Assembly: GCA_029339195.1 (NCBI GenBank)
Contig: JAPTJF010000008.1
Span: forward strand, 62,001-126,000
Direction: 5' to 3'
Source of the DNA: Micractinium sp. NFX-FRZ
Taxonomy: Eukaryota > Chlorophyta > Trebouxiophyceae > Chlorellales > Chlorellaceae
DNA length: 64,000 bases
In this document: piece after piece, positions 54,501 through 64,000 of the stretch
Layout of the letters: each line of letters starts with the position of its first letter
Numbering within the stretch: the first letter of the stretch is position 1
The notes under the pieces: generated by a model
Told to the model about the DNA's origin: nothing
Database searches by the model: none
What the model saw: only the letters and a program-made list of their open reading frames with translations
Translations under genes and position numbers: made by a program

Positions 54501-56790
54501 AAGTGCCTTGCCCTCTCCCATCTGCACTACTGCAACACCCTACTCGTCCGCTCATGCGCCCCGCCTGCCCTGCAGACGTGCCTGGACATCAACGAGTGCC
54601 TTTCCATCTCCCAGCTGGACCCCAAGTGCACCTGCGAGCGATGCGCCTGCAAGAACAAGCGGGGAGGATACGAGTGAGTGCAGCAGGGGGCAGCGTCAAG
54701 GCAGAGCGAGGGAGGCTGCAGCGGGGGGGGCAGGAACATGGTGCCGGTGGGTGAGCGGGCGGCGGGTGCATCAGTTTCGATTTCAACCGCCTGCCTGTCT
54801 TGCAACCTCACAGCCGTCTTTCCCTTTGGCCTCGCAGCTGTGTGACCGACATCCCGGATGAGTGTGCCAAGGACCACGGGGGCTGCTGGCACGCAGACAT
54901 GAAGGTGGGGGGAGGAAGGCAGGAGGCGGGGGTATGGCGGCGTGGGGGTCGCGGGGATGGTGGGCACCTCCTGCTACTCTGCCCACAAACCGCAGCCAAC
55001 CGTGTCTAGTTGCCAATCTGGATGATGTGGCAAGCATGTAGCCGTCCAACCCTTTCCAACATGTACTGGAGTTGTTGCTTCAACTGGGCGTGCTGCAGGT
55101 GAAGGGCAAGGAGGTAGATTTCCACCCGCATGTTCTTCACACGGAAACGCCAATTTTAATAGTGTTGCTGCAGGTGAAGGGCAAGATGGTGGCGTTCAGC
55201 GGGTGCAAGGACAACCTGGCAGCATACAAGGTGAGCTGAGGGAGGGATGCAGGGGGAGCGGCAGGGACAGCGAGCGAGGGAGGCACGGCAAACGCCCCAC
55301 GCCGCCGGCAACACCCCGCCTCTCTGCATCAACCATACGCCCTTTCCTGCCGCCACCCCGCCCCGCACCCTACCCCGGCCCACCGGCACCCCAGCCCACA
55401 CCCTATCCCGGCCCACCGGCACCCCACCCCGCACCCCCTGCCCCGCCCTCTCAACCCCGGTGCCTCGCGCCCTCTCCGCAGGACGCGCTAGCCCACGGGC
55501 AGCCCACTGACGCCATCCCGCTGCACACCTGCTCCTGCCCGCCCTGCTTCACCGCCGTGGACGTGGGCGGCGGCAAAATCAGCTGCACCCCCAAGTGCAG
55601 CCTGGACTATTGCGACCTGGACGCCGGGGTGTGCCACGCGCAGCCCGGCGGAGGAGGTGGGCAGGCTGTGACGCTGCACCGCCTGCCTGCCAGGCTTGGC
55701 TGCCGCTGCGCTGCCTGCCATGCTGCAGCTGTGATAGCTGTGCTGCCACGCTGCAGTTGCCTGCCTTGCTGCTGCTGCTGCTGGCCTGCCTGCTGCCGCT
55801 GCTGCTGCTGCGCAGGTGGCGGATGCAGTGTTTGGGGGCGCCAATATACTCAACTTGACATCAACACACGGCGGCTGACCTCAGCCAATTGTGACTCTGA
55901 TCCCCACCCCCATATCCCCCACCGGCCCAATTTTGCCGCCTTCCCCCCCATTGCAGGCGGCGGCGTGGGCGCGGGCGGCATAGCGCTCATCGTGCTGCTG
56001 TGTGTGGGCGTCATGGGGGCGGGCGGCTACTTTGCCTACCAGTACCGCATCCGCAGCCTCATGCAGGACGAGGTGGGTGGGCGGGGGTGGGGCATCTCAT
56101 CTTTATTACAGTACAGCTGCTTGCTTTGCTGGGATACTTTGCTTCGGCTGCGGTGCCACATCCGCCGCCTTGTGCAGGACGAGGTGGGTGGGCGGGGTGG
56201 GGCGCCATGTGTGGTGGCGCCTTTACTGCAGCAGCTGCTTGCTTTGTGGGCTATGTGGCCTGCCAGTACCGCACCCGCCTGGTGCGCACCTTCCACCTAA
56301 TCACTGCCCTCTCTCTCACTCCCAACCCCCTCTGCCGCCCCTGGTTGCACCCCATTACTGCAGGTCCGTGCCATTATGAGCCAATACATGGTGAGTCGAT
56401 ACCGAGTGTGCCTGGGCCCAGCTGCCGCTGCTGCCCCCCTTCGTTCACCCGCTGCATGCCGCTGCATGCGGCTGGCTGGCAACAGTGGGGTGCCCGCCGC
56501 GACACTGTGGCTGTCGGCTGCCTGCCCCGGCTGCCACTGCCCTGCGCAAGTGTGTGTGTGTGTGTGTGTGTGTGCTTGCCGGGTGCATGCCAGCTCCTCT
56601 CCCCCACCTGTTGGCACCTGCAACGAACAGTTACTGCCATCAACACACTGCCATCACTCGCATGCACCCTGCCGTAACCCCATCTGCCCGCCCCCAACCT
56701 TAACCTGTGCAGCCCTTGGATGACGCGGAAGGCTCGGAGGGCATGGGCAGCCGCCTCAAGCGGATGGCCACAAATGGCGGCGGGGTGTGA
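48527..56790 (+). CDS. VSR: Vacuolar sorting receptor (BP-80/VSR family), 693 aa
   Basis: 21 exons: 48527-48683, 48995-49110, 49260-49367, 50299-50414, 50899-51028, 51363-51458, 51821-51897, 52063-52162, 52381-52442, 52627-52702, 52923-53069, 53493-53618, 53886-53960, 54180-54257, 54576-54673, 54838-54904, 55174-55230, 55482-55656, 55957-56072, 56364-56390, 56713-56790 (2082 nt). VSRs carry soluble cargo from Golgi to vacuole. A signal peptide comes first, then the PA domain (ALANFGAPRYGGTLRGRLV, GSGARGAIVVNYEDKMTTM). The VSR-specific core has EFWTNSNDQCGPVCD, FTPHYIVWICP, CIRNGRYCSPDPDG and WDYVTLFGDRCDME. EGF-like Cys modules follow (CVNTFTGYNCTCGHGF, ECAKDHGGCWHADMK). One membrane span lies near 626-648. 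The tail DEVRAIMSQYMPLDD keeps the Tyr sorting motif YMPL (667-670), split by the last intron. At least eight exon junctions have echoes. Confidence 0.96.
49562..49616 (+). repeat. Exon echo of VSR exon 3 donor end
   Basis: gagggctgccggcagcggag...cagcctgcacgtttgc matches the true end of exon 3 at 49324-49377 (gagggccgcccgcgccg...cagcctgcaagtttgc). Spacing is about 238 bp. Confidence 0.85.
50493..50575 (+). repeat. Exon echo of VSR exon 4 donor end
   Basis: gatgagggtgacga...cagtacttgattgag...gagggagcaggcacg parallels 50386-50462 (gaggatgacgaggc...aagtacttgacgtgag...aggggagcaggcatg). It covers the exon end, donor and first intron bases. Confidence 0.75.
50655..50790 (+). repeat. Two exon echoes of VSR exon 5 acceptor side
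   Basis: Copies at about 50655-50690 (gcatcaccaccatccctgcc) and 50743-50790 (gcagcaacatcaccatcccc) precede the real exon start at 50899. The second would itself offer a CAG/CAACATC acceptor in the right phase. Confidence 0.9.
50849..50892 (+). repeat. Extreme poly-C polypyrimidine tract before VSR exon 5
   Basis: Almost 40 of 44 bases are C, broken by single A, then ttcaccgcag and the exon. It may help choose the third of three possible acceptors. Confidence 0.9.
51510..51680 (+). repeat. Two exon echoes of VSR exon 6 donor end
   Basis: 51520-51556 (ggggtttgcgcccgcggcca then aagtgtg) and 51632-51670 (cattaaggagtgcgtgcctg then ttgcaa) both resemble the real end 51431-51470 (catcaaggagtttgttcccg then tggccaaggtgtg). 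Confidence 0.75.
53422..53446 (+). repeat. Exon echo of VSR exon 12 acceptor
   Basis: caggtcttcatcctgcccac is identical to the true exon 12 start at 53490-53509. The copy sits 70 bp upstream and carries its own CAG acceptor in the same phase. Confidence 0.95.
53851..53885 (+). repeat. Pentamer array (GCTGT/GCTGC)n ending at the VSR exon 13 acceptor
   Basis: Tandem tgctgtgctgcgctg units run directly into the TGCAG acceptor at 53885. Confidence 0.9.
54480..54520 (+). repeat. Exon echo of VSR exon 15 acceptor side
   Basis: tgcctgtgcatcaacaagtg then ccttgccctctccc parallels the true exon 54578-54618 (tgcctggacatcaacgagtg then cctttccatctccc). Spacing is about 91 bp. Confidence 0.85.
55092..55120 (+). 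repeat. Exon echo of VSR exon 17 acceptor
   Basis: gctgcaggtgaagggcaagg matches the true exon start at 55168-55187 (gctgcaggtgaagggcaaga), about 75 bp upstream, with a usable CAG acceptor. Confidence 0.9.
56143..56292 (+). repeat. Two exon echoes of VSR exon 19 donor end
   Basis: 56154-56200 repeats catccgccgccttgtgcagg then acgaggtgggtgg from 56048-56085. 56249-56292 repeats gtggcctgccagtaccgcac and cgcctggtgcg. The first copy keeps the GAG/GTGGGT donor exactly. Confidence 0.9.
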
Positions 56791-57425
56791 TGCACTGGGA
56801 CCATTAGTACCCTCATCCCATTCCTCCCCCCCGGTCTCACCTCGTCTCCACCTGTTTTTCCGGCCCTCCTCACCCGCTGCCCCTCCTGCTGCTGCCCCTC
56901 CCCTCGCCCTACCCTTGTACCGCTTGCTTGCGTGCCCACGCTCTGTATTAACCGCCCCACCATATCATGCTCCCAGCCTGTATCTTATTGTGCTTCTCAA
57001 TCCCTTGCTGCGTCCGCCGCTCAAACCAAACATGTGATCACTCATCATGATCACTCATCAGCATGCACTGACCCGGCTGACAAGAGGGCCGCCTGCCAGC
57101 CTGCCAGCTCACTTGCCTCTGCTAGTGTCCAGCCTGGCGTGCGCCATGGGTTATGTTACATGTCTGATGTTTAGTGCCAGCCCACCCCGGAAAGGCTGAA
57201 ACAGCTAGGTGCCGATCAGATGTGCAGGCCTGGAGAAGGCGTGCCTGGTGCAGCTCTGTGTGTTTTAGTGCGCACGGCAGTGAGGAATGAATGGTACACT
57301 GGCTGCTAGCAGCAGCGCAGACGGTCAGCCCGCCTCCTCGTTGCTCCGCCACTTCGGCCGAACAGGGCTCGCTTCTAAGCCTCTTTTCATATGAGCAGGG
57401 CGCGCTGCCTGCCTGCCTGCCCCCC
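56791..57425. other. Intergenic between convergent genes
   Basis: Holds the 3' flanks of the VSR (+) and FANCI (-) genes. gatcactcatca is tandemly repeated near 57037-57062. No gene was recognised. Confidence 0.5.
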
Positions 57426-60400
57426 TCAGTACTCGCCCTCCTCGTCCCCCTCCTGGGCCTCCTCCATCTCGTCCTCCCCGCCCTGCAAGGGCGACAAGTG
57501 AGAAGAACGCACCTTGACACGGGCTAGCAAACAAGCAGGCAGGCAGCAAGCACGTACGCACGAGCAGGCAGGCAGGCATCTCCTCGCCTGGGCTGCCCCG
57601 TGGCACAGCACTGGAGGGCGGCGCAAGACGCTGGGGGGTTGCGGGTGATGAGGGCGGGAAGAGAGTGGCCTGGCAGAAGCAAAGGGCAGGCAGGCAGGCG
57701 GGCAGGCAGTCGTGCGGCTCCAGCTGGAAGAGCTCTGCTGCCCCCATGCAGCCACCTGCGGGCCAGCAGCCTGGTTGGGCCTTGCTTGCCACTCAAACAC
57801 ATCGCATATATAATACGACTCTTTGGCCCGTGTTTCAAGCAGTGCCCCCCAAACCCCGCCTCACCTCCCCATCTTCTCCATACTCCTCCCCCTCCGCCAC
57901 CTCCTCCACCTCATCCTCCTCGGTCCCCTGCTGCTGCTGCCCTTCCTCCTCCTCTGCTACCGCCGCCTGCCGCCGCCGCTTGGCGCCCTGCCCGCCGCCC
58001 TGGCCACCTCCCTCCTCGCCACCCCCCTGCGGCTGCAGCTTGATTTTGAAGTCGCGGTTGGTGGCCCGCCGTGCCGCCTCCATTAGATTGCACTTGCCTG
58101 CGCGGCAACGTGCGGGCAGGGCGGCAGGTTTAAGACAGAGTGCACCTTAAGCAACGCCTGTAATTGGGGGCGTGCCACGCATGCGGCACGGCACTTCTGC
58201 ATGCTGCAGGCTTAGGGAGTGAGGAAGGGAACGCACGCTACGGGGCCGCTGTCGGCCGCACATGTAACTGATCGATTCATTGTTGATCAGCTGCCCCACC
58301 CACCCGACTTGGAGAGGCGGATGAGGTGGCGCTCAAACTCTTCTACTTGGAAGATGAGGGCGGGCACCTGCAGGGGGACAAACAGGAAGGCGCAAAACAA
58401 GAGAGATGAGGTTGAGGACCGGCAGCAGCGACAACACGTTGCAACCAACCCGGTCCATGCACCGCGCGGGTGGGGCGGCGGGATGGCACGCGATGCAAAA
58501 AAGCAGCCTCCGCCGCCTCACCCACACCCCGCCCCGTCTTGCCCCCCCAGCAGATCCCCCACCTCACCTGCTTGGACTCTCGCTTGGCCCTGGAGGCTGC
58601 CGCCCCCTTGGCCCGCGCCCGCTTCTTGGCCGCCTTCTCCCCCCCTGCACCAACCAGGCGGATGTGTGGGGGGCAACGTGGGGTGCGTGGGGTGCGTGGT
58701 GCCGGTGACTAACAATACAGCAGTCATGCTGGCGTGCTGTGGGCGGCAGGGATGGGTGGGTGCTCCGCCGCTGCCCATCCCGCCGGCATGTGTGCAGCAC
58801 CACAGAGACACCCTCGGTGCCCACCCCGCCTGCCGCCTACACAAACAAACACCACACTCCGTGCGCCCCCGCACCCTCTGTGCCCTCCTCCTCGTTGCCG
58901 CCAGCATTCTCGTCCTCCACATTCTGCCCATACACCTCCTGCACACATGCCAAGGGGAGGCGGGTAGGCGCCCGCAGCAGCTGCAGTGAGGGGCGTAGCT
59001 GCCTGCTGGGTGCACACTTGCAGCAGCAGCAGCAGTGCGCCAGTGCCGCCCACCCACCCTGACTGGAGCAGCTGTGCAGACGGTCTGTGCCGTGCATGCG
59101 CTGTGCTGTGCTGTGCCGCCCTCGCCTCCCACAGCACACAGCGTGCTGCCAAACGGTTCGCCTGCATTGCACACAGATGGTGTGCACGCCTTCCAACCCC
59201 TGCAGGCACAGACACTCCCCAACTCCAGCGCCCAGCCCCGCCCCGCCAAGCAGTCCCCCTGGCGCCCCGGCTGGAGAGTCCTTGCCTGGATGAAAGTGTA
59301 CACGGTAGGGGTGAGCGTGGCGTTGGCCCAGTCCACCAGCCCGCTGAAGGCGGAGGACAGGACCAGCCCCCCTGAGTCCTTGCGCCCTGCAGCGTGCAGG
59401 TGTGTGCATGTGTGCGTACGCGTGCGTGAGGGGGGCGGCACATGCCACGTACGTGGGGCATGTGTGGCAGGCAGCACACTTGATGCCGGCAGGGCAGCCC
59501 AGGGCAGCGGGACCGTCCAAGGACGCTGCCTGCCTGCCACAGCACCCAGCTGCAGCTAAGCACCTCCCCTCCCGGCACCCTGGCCACCCGCCCTCTCACT
59601 CCCGAAACCCAACACCCCCAAAACCCGAACTCTCCCCGCCCACTACATCCTCGGAACACAATCAAGACCTGCACGCCCCGACCATCCAACCCTGCCAGCC
59701 TCTCGCACCCTTGGGCGCCTGCTGCGCCTTGACCGCCGCCCCCAGCAGCTTGTACAGCCGCGTGAGGCTCTTGACCAGCGCCTCGCAGGGGGTGCCCATC
59801 AGGCGGGCACCCGACAGCAGCGCTGCACAGGCAGCGGGTGGGCGGGCGGGTGGGGCAAAGAAGAAGGAAGTGAGGGGGTGGGAGGGGGGAGGGAAGGCAA
59901 GGTGCGGCATGGAATAGGTGGGTGGAAGATTGGGTGGGTGGGCGCTGCGGCTGGTTCCCTTCTCCACCCAAATCAGTCCCACACACTTGTGTCCATCCGG
60001 TCGGAGACGACCCAGATAGCACTCACCCAGCACCTCGGCCGCCTTGCGCAGGCGCAGCAGCGCCGCCCGCTCCCACGCCTGCCTCAGCCGGTCTGCACGC
60101 TGCGCCGCAGCTGAGCTGGCGTCGCCGGCTGCGTGGGCCGCCGCTGCCAGAGCCTTCACCTTGCCCAGCGCCCACTCCAGGTTGCTGCAAAGTGACAAGA
60201 AACGAGGCTAGGAGGCGTGAGTTGACTTGAAGTGTTGATTGCATGGCAGGCAGAGGGAGGGGCGCCACAGGCGGCCAAACAGGACCCGCGTACCATGCGG
60301 CACGCCCAGCCAACTGCATTCGTAGCCCTGGCCACCCAAACCATGAGGACAGGCCGCACCTCTGCACCCCGTCCATGTGGCTGCCCACCACCGCCAGCAC

Positions 60401-63400
60401 GCCGAGGTGGGTGCGCGCGTTGAGGATGGCAAACCGCTCAGCCTCGTCGGGCATCTCCTCTACAGGCAGGGGTGCGCAGTGGAATTGTGATTCAATACTA
60501 ATACAGTAGGCAGTTAAGGACAGCACACCTCTCGTCCGGCACCTCTTCAGCGATGCAGCGGATTGAGGGGAAGGATGAGATTTGGCAGGCGGGCAGGCAG
60601 GCAGGCAGGGGAGGAGGCGGTTGCGATGTGCTCAGCATCGTCTCTGCAGGCAATATGCAAACCCGGCAAAACAAATAGCAGCCCCCCACCCCATGAAGAC
60701 GCACCCAGCTCAAAGTATGCCTTCAAATCTGCCGCCACCGCCCTGAGCAGGTCCAGGTCATCACCAGCCGCCAGGTCATCCTCATCAGCAGCCGCCCTGC
60801 TGACGCCACGCTGGCCGGCGGCAGCGCCGCCTGCCGCCGCTGCCCCAGCAACCGCCTTGCCCCGCAGGGCCAGGCTGAGAAGGGCCTTGGCGGCCGGGGC
60901 AGATGTGAGGCCACTGAGATTTTCACAAGCCTGCACCGCCCAGTCGCCGATGGCGCCTGCAGGAGGAGATGAAGAGCGGAGCCAGGGCCAATGGACTTCC
61001 AACAGTGCAACAAAGGGGCGCCAGGGTTGCCAAAAGGCCAGCCGGCCTGCTGTGCCCGCTGAGCTCTTGCGCCTCAGCCTCCCAGGAACGGGCTTCCACC
61101 TGCGGCATGTGCAGGCGTCAATCAGCATGCACGCTGGCCTCCGCACGCCCTCCCCGCCCCCCCGCGCACGCACCCGCAAACGGCGGCGGCAGCAGGCCCG
61201 CCAGCAGCGCCAGGCTGGCGCACAGCTGCTCCAGCTCCTTGGCGCAGCTGGGCTTCTGCATGCACTCAAACAGGGCGTGCAGCAGTGGCAGGCGCTCTGC
61301 GACGGTGCGCTGCGCCGGGGTGAGGCCTGCGGGAGGGCCAGCGGGGCGGGGGGAACAAGGGCGGGCGGGTGGGAGGAAGTAGAGGAGTGCGGGAGGTGAG
61401 GGGGATGCAGGGAGATGAGAAGGCACGGTCGCTCCTTGCAGCCCCAACAGGCTTCAGAGAGGGGGCAAGCTGCTCAGCAAGCCATGGCAAAACACACAGT
61501 CTCCACAGTGGCAGGTCGCCCTCCCACATCGAATTCCTTCCTTCCAAAACTTCCCTCCCACACGCTCCCCGCTCCCACCCACACAACCCCTCCCACACAG
61601 CCCTCCTCCCACCCACCCCCCAGCGGGGGCAGCGCCGCATTCTCCACAGCCTCGTCACTGGGCTCCGCTGCCTGGCCCAGCACGGCCGCTGCGCCTGCTG
61701 CGCCCGCTGCCGCGCCCATGGACAGCAGCTGGTGCAGCACGCGTGCCGCCATCTGGCCAAGGGGCGGGGGGCCAAGAGACACTGGTGACGCAGTGTTGAG
61801 GGGCTGCCTTGCTTGAAAACAGGGCAGCCTGCCTCTCTTGGGGCAGGGCAGCAAAGTGCATAGCTATCCCCTCGGGTGCGCCATCACCTGTCCTCTTTTG
61901 CCGCCGGTTGCCCTCACTGCCAATACGGCACCTGTTATGCCGATACGATACTTGTAGTGCCAATGCGATACTTGTACTGCTTCTGCCCTCAGCGGGCGCA
62001 GCATACCTACCTGGGTCATGCCCTCAGTTGGGTCCTTCTCCTTCTTTGCGCCGCCCCCACCGCCGCCAGCCGGCCGGTCGCTGCACCTCGACAACAGCAC
62101 CGTCTGCACCGCCCTGCGGGCAGCGAGCAGCAGCGCAGGCAGCAGGGAAGCTTGGGAGGTAAGTAATGCAGGGGGGCTCTGGGGCAGAGATCTGTTTCTG
62201 CACTGCTGCAGCACGGAGGGAAAGTCGGCGGCAGCAGAGTCACACCCGAGCACCAGAACAAGCACCCGCTCAATGCATCACGCCGTCCAGGCAGCCAGGG
62301 CACCCTGCCTGCTTGCCTGAGCAGCGGCTTGGCCAGCTGCTGCCACTCGGGCACCGCAAACAGGCGGCGCACTGTGGCCCCATCCTCCTCGCTGCCGGCT
62401 GCAGGGGGGGGGAAGTGCGGCATTGAGCGGACGCAGCGCAGGAGGTGCAGGGACGAGCGGCACCGCCCCGCTAGCGGCCAGACTGCTCCCATCTGCCCGT
62501 GCCTCTGGCTACTCCATTCCTGCAAGCACTTGACTACGGTTTCAACCACTCAAAGGGCTCCGCCTGCCTCTTACCACCCCCTAGCCCTTCTTTACCGATG
62601 CGTCCGACATCAGCCAGGGCTCTTCCCACGCCTGCCCTGCCCACCTCCCTCTCCTCCGCACATCCTCCCCACCTGTGCCGGTGACGATTGCAGCGGTCAG
62701 CTCGCTGGCCTCGCAGGCCGCCAGCTGGCGGTGCGCAGCGGTGAACACAAACGTGGCAAACGCGGGGTCGCCGCACAGCGTGGAGCTCACAGCGGTGGCG
62801 GCGCCCGAGGCGCTCTGCAGCACGGCGGCAAGGCGCCGCAGGGTTTGGTGGGCGGTGGGATGAGGTGGCATCGGGGGCGGCAGGTGCTGCTTGTGAGCAT
62901 GCACGTTCGTCCAGGCAGCGGCGGGCCACGCAGAAGGCGAGCGGGCACTGCAGCAAACCCCTTGAGCCCGCCCCCCACCTGGCACCCCGATTGCCTCTCA
63001 TGCTGCAGCAGTGCCCATTGTGCCGCTTGTCCCTGCCTGCCCACTCAGCCGGATCTCACCTCTGGCACCTGGAAGGCGCCAAACGCCACGGCATCCAGCA
63101 TCCTGCCCAGGCAGTCCAGGCTGCAGCAAGGCAGGACGGAGGCATTGCACACTAGCGCGGTACCAACACCATTGTTTTTGTGCCAGGACAGCTGGGCGCT
63201 AAACGGCGCGTGAGCATGTGCCAGGGCTGGCATCTGGCGGGCCTTTGCAGGTGCCTGGCACTGAAAAGCTGCCGCTTCCACTGCACCCAGACCAGCGCCC
63301 CGCACCCCAGCCTCACCCTTCCCTTCCAAGCACAACAGCTCAGCGCACCTGAGCACCGGCATGCGCTTGTCAACCGTGGTCACACCCGCCTGCTGCCCGC

Positions 63401-64000
63401 CCACGGCAGCGGCCGCCATGGTGCCGCCCGGCGGGCGCCCCGGCGCGCGCCGCGTGCCGCCCATCGCCTGCGTCAGCCCCTCCCCCCTCTTCCCCTTGCC
63501 GCCCTTGAGGCCGTCCAATGCCAGGTCTGTCAGCCGGCGGTGCTGCTCCCACAGCTTAGCCAGCGCGTTTTCCAATTCCTCCGCATCGGGGCCCTCATCC
63601 TCCTCCCCTTCCCCCGCCGCCTCCTGCCCCACGCAGCTGCCGCCTGCACGGGGCAGGCAGGTAAGGGGGCATGCGCTGAGAGGGGGGGCGGCCCATGGTG
63701 TCAGATTGAGCTCCGCACCGCACGCGGCTGGGGTGCCCCCTCCACTTCCCTGAGCACCCTCGCTGCTGCCGCCACATGTGCAGCTGCGGGGCTTTAGCGC
63801 TCAGTGCAGCGCTGCCCCAACCTGCCAGCACTGACACAGACAGAACCTCTTCTCGCACGTACAACCATTGCCTGCCTGTGCCCTCCACTATCATTGTCAC
63901 CAATCACCACCTCCACGCACCCCAGCACCACAACTGCGCATGAACCTAACCACCACACACAACATCTCGCACACTCTTCACCCGTGAGCTCCGCTATCAA
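57426..64000 (-). CDS. FANCI: Fanconi anemia group I protein (FANCI), C-terminal 760 aa
   Basis: Eighteen exons, the first cut by the window: 63982-64000, 63349-63643, 63060-63120, 62673-62886, 62317-62398, 62011-62113, 61617-61752, 61174-61326, 60705-60956, 60360-60459, 60027-60184, 59709-59822, 59286-59386, 58875-58938, 58568-58644, 58304-58367, 57865-58097, 57426-57482. FANCI pairs with FANCD2 as a DNA clamp in crosslink repair. The diagnostic block near the C-terminus is VPALIFQVEEFERHLIRLSK then GKCNLMEAARRATNRDFKI. It matches the animal FANCI solenoid end (LIF.IE..E.FL..LSK, NLM, RDFKIK). Helical repeats precede it (NLEWALGKVKALAAAAHAAG, FDAGLTPAQR-like segments). The tail is basic (AKRRRQ) then very acidic, and ends with GEDGEGGEDEMEEAQ, an EDGE motif like that of human FANCI. 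Donors at 59285 and 62316 are GC. The monoubiquitination-site region lies outside the window. Confidence 0.88.
60530..60657 (-). repeat. Diverged echoes of a FANCI exon acceptor
   Basis: tctcgtccggcacctcttca (60530-60549) and catcgtctctgcaggc (60636-60651) resemble the acceptor side of the exon at 60360-60459 (cctcgtcgggcatctcctct then acaggc). Similarity is weaker than in other echoes. Confidence 0.5.

Noticed and set aside
1..64000. Mobile elements, prophage or viral insertions
   Set aside because: No transposase, integrase, reverse transcriptase, long terminal repeat or target-site duplication was recognised. The repeats seen are short and local.

Overview
This window is nuclear DNA of a high-GC green alga, most likely a Chlorella-type trebouxiophyte. 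Almost every gene is split by many short GT-AG introns, with donors mostly GTGAGN, GTGCGN or GTGGGN and acceptors mostly TGCAG. The gene set is plant-like: a vacuolar sorting receptor with a YMPL tail, an FRO/FRE ferric reductase, plant PRS4, a DUF2358 plastid protein and a Rubisco-methyltransferase-type SET protein. The species assignment is inference. All gene models were assembled by eye from reading frame, splice consensus and intron phase, and need cDNA support.

Layout. 1-14349 holds four genes in tandem on the minus strand: an mTERF protein (cut by the left edge), a DUF2358/SnoaL-like plastid protein, a SET-domain methyltransferase and a PRS4-type PRPP synthetase. 14844-17602 (+) is a TMEM41/VTT membrane protein. 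19146-28060 (-) is a 23-exon ferric reductase. 28391-30421 (+) is a small secreted or membrane protein with an eight-cysteine pattern like lipid-transfer proteins. 31459-33815 (-) is a CAP/PR-1 protein with a Cys-rich tail. 34981-37246 (+) is an unrecognised membrane protein. 38036-44340 (-) is an ARM-repeat protein with a probable SAM domain. 45586-48125 (-) is a fasciclin protein with a GPI-type C-terminus. 48527-56790 (+) is a 21-exon vacuolar sorting receptor. 57426-64000 (-) is the C-terminal part of FANCI, cut by the right edge.

Functional groupings. Several neighbours belong to the secretory pathway or cell surface: the eight-Cys protein, CAP, fasciclin, sorting receptor, TMEM41 and ferric reductase. 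The fasciclin and sorting-receptor genes share a 401-bp divergent promoter. Nothing indicates an operon or gene cluster.

Most unusual signal. Many introns carry one to three decayed copies of the exon end that borders them, splice site included, spaced roughly 70-240 bp from the original. I call these exon echoes. I count about twenty in at least eight genes, on donor and acceptor sides alike, plus one after a stop codon. Other recurrent features are intronic GCTGT-type pentamer arrays that mostly face the same way relative to transcription, and a raised share of GC-AG introns (six of about 121). No tRNA, rRNA, transposon, CRISPR array or viral sequence was recognised.
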